From Microbacterium sp. SS28 (GTDB lineage Bacteria; Actinomycetota; Actinomycetes; Actinomycetales; Microbacteriaceae), in assembly GCF_022761035.1 (NCBI RefSeq), contig NZ_JAKWJP010000001.1:558001-622000 (forward strand): a stretch of 64,000 bases of DNA, in the 5' to 3' direction. The first letter of the stretch is position 1; each line of letters begins with the position of its first letter. Shown here piece by piece: positions 9,305 through 15,221 of the stretch. The notes under the pieces are model-generated. The model had not been told where the DNA came from. It was given only the letters and a program-made list of their open reading frames with translations, and searched no databases. The position numbers and the translations under genes were made by a program.

Positions 9305-9642
9305 CACAGGCCTCCCGCGAGCGCGCACGACCGGGCCGAGATCGTCACGGCGGCGATGCCGGCGGGCGCCGTCGCCGTGACGCATACGAGGTCGCCCGTC
9401 CGTTCGACGGCGGCGCTCGCCCCGGCGACAGCGGCGGAGACGACGCGGCCGGCGGCCTCGGTCGGCTCGCCGCGCGCGACGACCCGTGCGGCGTCGGCCG
9501 CGGCATCCTGAAGCCTGACGTTGCGTGCCCCCGCGGCGAGCGCGCCGACCCCGAAGAGGAGGACGAGCGCCACCGCGGGGAAGGCGACGGCGAACTCGGC
9601 GACGACGGATCCGCGGTCGCCGCCGAGCCGACGGACGATCAT
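9304..9642 (-). CDS. TadE family pseudopilin-like protein
   Basis: Minor pilin-like component of a Tad/Flp-type system, 112 residues. The N-terminal region GDRGSVVAEFAVAFPAVALV is the TadE/TadG signature: a glycine, then a glutamate five residues into the hydrophobic helix, as in type IV prepilins. After the helix an amphipathic segment ARNVRLQDAAADAARVVARG and two cysteines (LVCVTA, SCALAGG) follow. It overlaps the preceding DUF4244 gene by 4 bases and the following gene by 1 base. Confidence 0.88.
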   Translation of the reverse strand: MIVRRLGGDRGSVVAEFAVAFPAVALVLLFGVGALAAGARNVRLQDAAADAARVVARGEPTEAAGRVVSAAVAGASAAVERTGDLVCVTATAPAGIAAVTISARSCALAGGL

Positions 9643-9854
9643 GCGACGGTGAGTGCCCGCCGGACGAGATCCGTGAGGATGCCGCGCACTTCGTCCGAGC
9701 GCATGATCACGACGAGCAGTCCCGCGAAGGCGACGGCCGCCATGGTCGCGATCGCGTACTCGGCGGTCGCGGCGCCCGTGTCGTCGGTGAACAGGTGCGA
9801 CGCGCGACGGCGCGTGAGCCGGGGAATCGAGCGCGTGCGCCGGGGAATCGACAT
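9639..9854 (-). CDS. DUF4244 family Flp-like pilin
   Basis: Probable major pilin of the Tad-like locus, 71 residues. A basic leader (RRTRSIPRLTRRRASHL) is followed by DDTGAATAEYAIATMAAVAF, the prepilin-type cleavage context with Glu in the hydrophobic helix, and ends in RSDEVRGILTDLVRRAL, a pattern I recognise from DUF4244. A good ribosome site (agaaggagt) lies before the ATG, and an 88-base gap separates it from the upstream TadB/C gene, so it may have its own promoter and be made in larger amount than its neighbours. Confidence 0.9.
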   Translation of the reverse strand: MSIPRRTRSIPRLTRRRASHLFTDDTGAATAEYAIATMAAVAFAGLLVVIMRSDEVRGILTDLVRRALTVA

Positions 9855-9942
9855 GAGGTACTCCTTCTATCTATGTGGGCACGGTCTGGGGTCGGTGCGA
9901 TCTGCGGTCGGGTGCGTCACTCGGGTGCGCGGCGCGGCTCGC

Positions 9943-10824
9943 TCACAGCGAGATCGACATCGTGGACATGACGCTCAAGAGCATCGGGGCGACGCCGAGG
10001 AGCAGGAACGCGGGCAGTGTGCACACGCCGAGCGGCACGAGCAGGCGCGACGAGAGCCGCGCGGCTCGGAGACGCCCGTCGATCCGGGCGCGGTGCCGCG
10101 CGAGTGCCGCAGCAGCCTTGAGCAGCTCGATCGCGGGGATCCCGGCACGCTGCGAGAGGTGCAGCACCTCTTCGACCGCGGCGTCGGGCGCTGGGCCGCC
10201 GGAGCGGGCCACGACTTCTCTCGCGCGGTCGAGCGAGACGCCGCCCGCGACGGCGATCGCGAGCAGCTCGGCCGCCAGCCCGGGAGTGCCGGGCGCGGGA
10301 GCCGCGCGCCGCACAAGGGCCGCCGTCCACCGATGCGCGACGAGCACGAGCGCGATGCCCGCCGCGAGGCACGCGATCCCGAGCGGGTTGGTGACGAGGG
10401 TGACCGCCGTGTCGAACCCGAGCGCCGCACCGAGGGCGATCGCGACGAGGGGCAGCCAGGCCATGAGCCGCGCCGTCCCCGCCGGTTCCGCGAGTGCCAA
10501 CCGCGCGTCATCGGCCGCCTCCTGCGCGTCGCGCAGCGCCCCCGCTATGGCGCGGAGCGAGTCGGACAGGGGCGCGCCGACGGTCGTCGCGATCGCCCAG
10601 GCGGCCGCGACATCGCGCCATGCCCCGCCTTGCACGGCGATCGCCTCGACGAGGCTCCGCTCCGCGGCATCCCGATGCACGCGCGCCGCGATCGGTTCGC
10701 CCGTCTCGGCCGCGATCTGCCACGCGCGGGCGGGCGCCATGCCGGACTGCAGCAGCACAGCGAGGCGCAGCACGGCGTCCGCCGCCTCGTCGGCGGACGG
10801 CGCTGAGGATCGTCGGCGCATCAC
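9943..10824 (-). CDS. Type II secretion system F family protein (fused TadB/TadC-like)
   Basis: Inner-membrane platform protein of the Tad-like machine, 293 residues. The first half has the helical domain (AVLLQSGMAPARAWQIAAE) and a pair of membrane helices (LMAWLPLVAIALGAALG and IACLAAGIALVLVAHRW), corresponding to TadB. The second half repeats the T2SF fold (ELLAIAVAGGVSLDRAREVV, VEEVLHLSQRAGIPAIELL) and ends in membrane helices, corresponding to TadC. In mycobacteria these are two genes (Rv3658c and Rv3657c), so a fusion or a compact single protein is inferred. It overlaps tadA by 4 bases. Confidence 0.85.
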   Translation of the reverse strand: MMRRRSSAPSADEAADAVLRLAVLLQSGMAPARAWQIAAETGEPIAARVHRDAAERSLVEAIAVQGGAWRDVAAAWAIATTVGAPLSDSLRAIAGALRDAQEAADDARLALAEPAGTARLMAWLPLVAIALGAALGFDTAVTLVTNPLGIACLAAGIALVLVAHRWTAALVRRAAPAPGTPGLAAELLAIAVAGGVSLDRAREVVARSGGPAPDAAVEEVLHLSQRAGIPAIELLKAAAALARHRARIDGRLRAARLSSRLLVPLGVCTLPAFLLLGVAPMLLSVMSTMSISL

Positions 10825-11939
10825 ACGTCCTGCTCGATCGTGAGCCGACCGGCTGCGTCGAGGGCGGGGTGGCCGATCGCCGCGAGCCGGCGCGCCCCGT
10901 CGGCATCGCGGGCGACGTGGAGCACTACGCCGATCGCACTCACGACCTGACGCGCGAGCGCGCGGTCGTCGAGCCCGGCGAGCGCGCCGAGGGACTCGAG
11001 TCGCGCGGCGACTTCGTGCAAGCCGTTCGCGTGCAGCGTCCCGGCACCGCCGTCGTGGCCCGTGTTGAGCGCCGACAGCAGCTCACGCACCTCCTCGCCG
11101 CGACACTCCCCCACGACGAGCCGATCCGGTCGCATCCGCAGCGCCTCGCGGACGAGCCGCGCGAGCCCGATGCCGCCGGCGCCCTCGAGATTGGGCTGTC
11201 GCGCCTCGAGGCGCACGTGGTGGGGATGCGCGATGCGCAGCTCGGCGACATCCTCGATCGTGACGATCCGGTCGGTGCGCGCCGCGTGCCCGAGCAGCGC
11301 CGCGAGCAGCGTCGTCTTGCCCGCGCCCGCCGCGCCCGTCACGAGGAGATTCTCGCGCCGCTCGACGGCGGACTCGAGCCGACTCCGGGTGTGCGCATCG
11401 AACATTCCGGAGGCCTCGAGCTCGTCGAGCGTCGGAACGCCGGGCTGCGGCACCCGGATGGAGATCGCGGTGCCCGAGGGCGCGACGGGCGGCAGGACGG
11501 CGTGCACCCGGATGCCGCCTTCGAGGCGCACATCGACGCAGGCGGAGGCGTCGTCGAGATGACGACCGCCGAGTCCGATGAGTGCGACGGCGAGCGCGCG
11601 GACGTCCTCTTCCGTCGCTCGCCACCCGGAGGCGCGCTCCGCTCCCCTGCCGCGGTCGACGAAGAGTCCGTCCGAGCCGTTGACGAAGAGGTCGGTCACG
11701 GCCGGGTCAGCGAGGAAGGGTGCGAGCGTGTCGAGCGCGGGATGGTCCGGCACGACCCGCGCGCGGGGCGAGGCGATCCGCTCCCCCGCCGCGACGGGAG
11801 CGGCATCCGCTGCCGACGCCGAAGGGACGAAGCGCGAACGGGTCTCCGCGCCCGAGGAGGAGAAGGAGGCAGACGTCGGCGTCGCGACGCGCGTCGCGCG
11901 CACCCCGTCACGGGGCTGGACGACGAACGGCTCGGGCAT
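10821..11939 (-). CDS. TadA-family secretion/conjugation ATPase
   Basis: Hexameric motor ATPase that powers assembly of the pilus encoded downstream. The 372-residue protein has a variable Ala/Ser-rich N-terminus of about 65 residues, a TadA N-domain (DPAVTDLFVNGSDGLFVDRG), Walker A GAAGAGKTTL (from 202), the Asp-box region IVTIEDVAELRI, the Walker B-like DRLVVGECRGEEVRELLSA and the His box NTGHDGGAGTLHAN. It is the first gene of the operon and matches mycobacterial Rv3659c in order. The septum-site gene often found upstream (Rv3660c/ssd) is absent; a 6C small RNA follows instead on the upstream side. Confidence 0.9.
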   Translation of the reverse strand: MPEPFVVQPRDGVRATRVATPTSASFSSSGAETRSRFVPSASAADAAPVAAGERIASPRARVVPDHPALDTLAPFLADPAVTDLFVNGSDGLFVDRGRGAERASGWRATEEDVRALAVALIGLGGRHLDDASACVDVRLEGGIRVHAVLPPVAPSGTAISIRVPQPGVPTLDELEASGMFDAHTRSRLESAVERRENLLVTGAAGAGKTTLLAALLGHAARTDRIVTIEDVAELRIAHPHHVRLEARQPNLEGAGGIGLARLVREALRMRPDRLVVGECRGEEVRELLSALNTGHDGGAGTLHANGLHEVAARLESLGALAGLDDRALARQVVSAIGVVLHVARDADGARRLAAIGHPALDAAGRLTIEQDV

Positions 11940-12061
11940 GCGTCGACGCTAGAAGCGCGCACCCATTCCGGCGACGGCATCCATCGACGCGGTGGAAGGC
12001 TCGTCGGCCTCGAAGGGGTGGGGAGGAGAGGCGCTTCGCCGGGGCTGCGGGAGCCGAAGTG

Positions 12062-12163
12062 AAAAAGGGCGGCATCCCATGGGGGGAATGGGATGCCGCC
12101 ACAAGCGACACCGCACTTCGGGGGGTGATTCGGGTGCCGCAATGCCAGAACCAAGTTCGGCCG
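12062..12163 (-). ncRNA. 6C-type small RNA (B11-like)
   Basis: Actinobacterial regulatory RNA with two stem-loops that each expose a run of six cytosines. On the minus strand the first hairpin has outer arms GCGGCACC and GGTGTCGC and an inner CAC/GTG pair around a C-rich loop (six Gs on the plus strand at 12120-12125). The second has perfect 13 bp arms GGCGGCATCCCAT and its complement around the loop TCCCCCC (plus strand 12068-12100) and runs into CTTTTT at 12062-12067, making it also the terminator. The length of about 100 bases fits M. tuberculosis B11 (6C RNA), which lies at the same place, beside Rv3660c and the Tad genes, and on the same strand. The C-rich loops are thought to pair with G-rich ribosome sites. 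Start is inferred from the promoter. Confidence 0.85.
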
Positions 12164-12169
12164 TGGATG

Positions 12170-12198
12170 AGCATACGCAACGAGGCGCAACGTTCCAA
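12170..12198 (-). promoter_or_regulatory. Promoter of the 6C small RNA
   Basis: Reading the minus strand, a -35 element TTGGAA (12193-12198) and a -10 element TATGCT (12170-12175) are separated by exactly 17 bases. This predicts a start near 12163 and an RNA of about 100 bases ending at the T-run. Both hexamers match the housekeeping consensus in four of six positions. Confidence 0.6.
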
Positions 12199-12250
12199 AC
12201 AAAACGGGCGAGTTCGAGGTGATATATCGGGAGCGGTCCCACGGATGGCG

Positions 12251-12282
12251 GCCACCCACTATCGGAGCCACCCACTATCGGA
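12251..12282. repeat. Perfect 16 bp tandem repeat upstream of acs
   Basis: The 16-mer GCCACCCACTATCGGA occurs twice back to back, at 12251-12266 and 12267-12282. A partial inverted match (GTGGGTAG) follows at 12303-12310. The repeats lie about 90 bases before the acs start and just upstream of a possible promoter (TAGATT at 12308-12313), where an activator or repressor would bind. No other gene lies between 12164 and 12368. Confidence 0.75.
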
Positions 12283-12368
12283 GGTAGTGACCGCACGGCC
12301 CCGTGGGTAGATTGCTTGCGGCATCCCTCTCTCAGGAAATCCGTAAAGCCCGCAAAGGAGCGCGCCCC

Positions 12369-14339
12369 ATGAGCAGCCAGATCGACCACCTCCTCGACGA
12401 GACCCGTCGATTCGCGCCGCCCGCCGAATTCGCGGAGGGCGCCGTCGGCACGGCGGAGCTGTACACGCAGGCCCGCGGCGATCTCGAGGGGTTCTGGGGC
12501 GACAGGGCGCGCGACCTGCTGCACTGGCACAAGCCCTTCACGCAGGTGCTCGACTGGACGAACCCGCCTTTCGCGAAGTGGTTCGCCGACGGCGAGCTCA
12601 ACGTCTCGTACAACTGCCTCGACCGCCACGTCGAGGCAGGCAACGGCGACCGCGTCGCGCTGCTGTGGGAGGGCGAGCCCGGCGACGAGCGCCGGGTGAC
12701 CTACGCCGAACTGACCGACGAGGTGAAGCGGCTCGCGAACGTCCTCGAGGGGCTCGGCATCGGCGTGGGCGACCGCGTCGCCATCTACCTTCCGATGATC
12801 CCCGAGGCGATCGCCGCGATGCTGGCCGTGGTGCGGATCGGCGCGATCCACTCCGTCGTCTTCGGCGGCTTCTCGGCCGACAGCCTGCGCTCGCGCATCG
12901 ACGACGCCGGTGCCAAGCTCGTCATCACCGCAGACGGCGGCTACCGCAAGGGCAAGGTCTCGCCGCTCAAGCCCGCCGTCGACCTCGCGCTGGCCGACCG
13001 CAACGGATCGGGCCCGCAGGAGACCGTGGAGAACGTCCTCGTCGTCCGCCGCGGCGGCAACGACGTCGACTGGACGGAAGGCCGCGACCTGTGGTGGCAC
13101 GACGTGGTCCCGCAGGCGTCCGGCGAGCACGAGGCGCAGTCGTTCCCGGCCGAGAACCCGCTGTTCATCCTCTATACGTCCGGCACGACGGGCAAGCCCA
13201 AGGGCATCCTGCACACCTCAGGGGGCTACCTGACGCAGGCGACCTTCACCAACAAGGTCGTCCACGACATCCACCCCGAGACCGACGTCTACTGGTGCAC
13301 CGCCGACATCGGCTGGGTGACAGGGCACACCTACGTCACGTACGGGCCGCTCGCGAACGGCGCGACGCAGGTTCTCTACGAGGGCACCCCCGACACCCCG
13401 CACCCGGGGCGCTGGTGGGAGGTCGTCGAGAAGTACGGCGTGACGATCCTCTACACGGCGCCGACCGCGATCCGGTCGTTCATGAAGCTCGGCCGCGCGA
13501 TCCCGAAGAAGTTCGACCTGTCGTCGCTGCGGCTGCTCGGCTCGGTGGGCGAGCCCATCAACCCCGAGGCGTGGATGTGGTATCGCAAGATCATCGGCGG
13601 CAAGGCGGCGCCGATCGTCGACACGTGGTGGCAGACCGAGACGGGCGCGATCATGATCTCCGCCCTGCCGGGCGTGACGGAGACCAAGCCCGGCAGCGCG
13701 CAGGTGCCGATCCCGGGCGTCGCTGTCGACGTCGTCGACGAGGACGGCACCCACGTCGGCAACGGCAACGGCGGCCTGCTCGTCGTGACCGAGCCGTGGC
13801 CGAGCATGCTGCGCGGCATCTGGGGCGACCCCGAGCGGTTCAAGGAGACCTACTGGGACAAGTTCCAGAAGCAGGGCTACTACTTCGCCGGTGACGGCGC
13901 GCGCCTCGACGACGACGGGGACGTGTGGCTGCTCGGCCGCGTCGACGACGTCATGAACGTGTCGGGCCACCGCCTCTCGACGACCGAGATCGAATCGGCA
14001 CTCGTCGGCAACGAGGCGGTCGCCGAGGCCGCCGTGGTCGGAGCCTCGGACGAGACGACCGGCCAGGCCGTCGTCGCCTTCGTCATCGTCAAGCAGTCCT
14101 ACCTCGCCGAGCACTCGGCGGAAGGCCTCGCGAACACCCTGCGGCTCTGGGTCGGCGAGCAGATCGGCCCGATCGCACGTCCTCGGGACGTCTATATCGT
14201 GGGCGAACTGCCCAAGACCCGCTCGGGCAAGATAATGCGCCGCCTGCTCCGCGACGTCGCGGAGGGCCGTGAGGTCGGCGACACGACGACCCTCGCCGAC
14301 ACCGCCGTCATGTCGGTGATCTCCGCGCAGGTCAAGTAG
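12369..14339 (+). CDS. acs: Acetyl-CoA synthetase (AMP-forming)
   Basis: Activates acetate to acetyl-CoA through acetyl-AMP, letting the cell use acetate at low concentration. The 656-residue protein has the AMP-binding motif ILYTSGTTGKPKGILHTSGG (about residues 265-285), the second motif TWWQTETGAIM, the hinge RVDDVMNVSGHRLST and the C-terminal PKTRSGKIMRRLLRD with the catalytic lysine that is the target of acetylation control in this family. The ATG at 12369 has the ideal ribosome site aaaggag 8 bases upstream, which is preferred over a GTG at 12303. The gene is monocistronic, ended by a long palindromic terminator. The window also contains pta-ackA, the high-capacity acetate route. Confidence 0.96.
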   Translation: MSSQIDHLLDETRRFAPPAEFAEGAVGTAELYTQARGDLEGFWGDRARDLLHWHKPFTQVLDWTNPPFAKWFADGELNVSYNCLDRHVEAGNGDRVALLWEGEPGDERRVTYAELTDEVKRLANVLEGLGIGVGDRVAIYLPMIPEAIAAMLAVVRIGAIHSVVFGGFSADSLRSRIDDAGAKLVITADGGYRKGKVSPLKPAVDLALADRNGSGPQETVENVLVVRRGGNDVDWTEGRDLWWHDVVPQASGEHEAQSFPAENPLFILYTSGTTGKPKGILHTSGGYLTQATFTNKVVHDIHPETDVYWCTADIGWVTGHTYVTYGPLANGATQVLYEGTPDTPHPGRWWEVVEKYGVTILYTAPTAIRSFMKLGRAIPKKFDLSSLRLLGSVGEPINPEAWMWYRKIIGGKAAPIVDTWWQTETGAIMISALPGVTETKPGSAQVPIPGVAVDVVDEDGTHVGNGNGGLLVVTEPWPSMLRGIWGDPERFKETYWDKFQKQGYYFAGDGARLDDDGDVWLLGRVDDVMNVSGHRLSTTEIESALVGNEAVAEAAVVGASDETTGQAVVAFVIVKQSYLAEHSAEGLANTLRLWVGEQIGPIARPRDVYIVGELPKTRSGKIMRRLLRDVAEGREVGDTTTLADTAVMSVISAQVK

Positions 14340-14351
14340 CCGGGAACGAGA

Positions 14352-14395
14352 AGGGGCGGATGCCGCGACACAGCTGTGTCGCGGCATCCGCCCCT
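14352..14395. terminator. Perfect 44 bp palindrome after acs
   Basis: Two perfectly complementary 22-base arms (14352-14373 and 14374-14395) meet without a spacer at CAGCTG. The arms contain GGATGCCGCGACACAG and its complement. The element lies between the converging acs and ridA genes and likely terminates transcription from both sides. A spacer-free palindrome of this length can also extrude as a cruciform. Confidence 0.75.
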
Positions 14396-14413
14396 CTTCA
14401 TCAGGCGAAGACG

Positions 14414-14881
14414 TCACGCGAAGGTGAAGACGACCTCTACCTCGACGGGGCTGTCGAGCGGCAGGACGGGCACGCCGACGGCGGAGCGCGCGTGGCGGCC
14501 CTCCTCGCCGAAGATCTCGCCCAGGACGTCGCTCGCGCCGTTGATGACACCGGGCTGACCCGTGAACTCGGAGACGGATGCCACGAAGCCTGTGACCTTC
14601 AGGACGCCGGTGAGGCGGTCCACGCCGCCCACTGCCGCGGCCGCGGCCGCGACGGCGTTGAGCGCCGACTGGCGCGCGTATCCCTTCGCATCGGCCGCGG
14701 GGACGAGTCCGTCACCCTCGCCGACCTTGCCGGCCGCGGGCAGGGCGCCCTGCACCATGGGCAGCTGGCCCGCGGTGTAGACGAGGTCGCCGTGCGCCTT
14801 GGCGGGCACGTAGGCCGCGACGGGCGGGACGACGGCGGGCAGCTCGATGCCGAGCTCTGCGAGACGTTGCGAAACGGTCAA
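14414..14881 (-). CDS. RidA family (YjgF/YER057c) protein
   Basis: Member of the enamine/imine deaminase superfamily, 155 residues. Recognisable segments are GDLVYTAGQLPMVQGALPA, ARQSALNAVAAAAAAVGG and VFTFA at the end. Family RidA proteins hydrolyse reactive 2-aminoacrylate; this subgroup (with the sequence LPMVQG and GYARQSALNAVAA) is the YER057c-like set in Actinobacteria, where activity is less certain. The arginine that RidA uses to hold the substrate carboxylate (usually in an (R)xxCVEV context near the end) is not seen; the end reads DSPVEVEVVFTFA. It lies 3 bases downstream of the DUF4177-like gene and is probably cotranscribed with it. Confidence 0.88.
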   Translation of the reverse strand: MTVSQRLAELGIELPAVVPPVAAYVPAKAHGDLVYTAGQLPMVQGALPAAGKVGEGDGLVPAADAKGYARQSALNAVAAAAAAVGGVDRLTGVLKVTGFVASVSEFTGQPGVINGASDVLGEIFGEEGRHARSAVGVPVLPLDSPVEVEVVFTFA

Positions 14882-14884
14882 GGC

Positions 14885-15100
14885 TCAGGCCCCCTCGAAC
14901 TGCTTGGCCGCGACGGCCGCGGCATCCAGTCCGGCATTCTGCGCCCCGTCGCCGACGGGGCGCTTGAAGTAGGCCACGAGCCCGCCTTCGGGTCCCGTCA
15001 CGACCTGCACGAGCTCCCAGCCCTGCTTGCCCCAGTTGTTGAGGATCGCGGCGGTGTTGTGAATGAGAAGGGGCGTCGTGAGGTATTCCCACGTGGTCAT
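14885..15100 (-). CDS. Small DUF4177-like protein
   Basis: A 71-residue cytosolic protein. The sequence MTTWEYLTTPLLIHNTAAIL followed by NNWGKQGWELVQVV fits the short DUF4177 pattern (W-Y-x-T plus N-x-x-G-x-x-G-W-E-L). The ATG at 15100 starts precisely at the conserved region; the open frame upstream to 15412 overlaps the divergent PBP gene and lacks similarity. It is placed just upstream of ridA on the same strand, a pairing common in Microbacteriaceae. No function is known. Confidence 0.8.
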   Translation of the reverse strand: MTTWEYLTTPLLIHNTAAILNNWGKQGWELVQVVTGPEGGLVAYFKRPVGDGAQNAGLDAAAVAAKQFEGA

Positions 15101-15221
15101 CTGCGGCTCCGGCGGGGTCGAGGTGTGTGAACGGGGAAAGCCCTGATCGTGCGCAAAACACAGAACGACGCGCGCGGCGCCGTGAAGGGATCGCCCAGGT
15201 ATCTCCCTTACGATCAACCCT

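Noticed and set aside
11908..12255. Minus-strand open frames across the 6C RNA region
   Set aside because: They run through the two hairpins and the terminator of the small RNA, have no ribosome site and no family similarity.
12303..12368. Earlier GTG start for acs
   Set aside because: The added 22 residues have no similarity, while the ATG at 12369 has a perfect aaaggag site and matches the family start.
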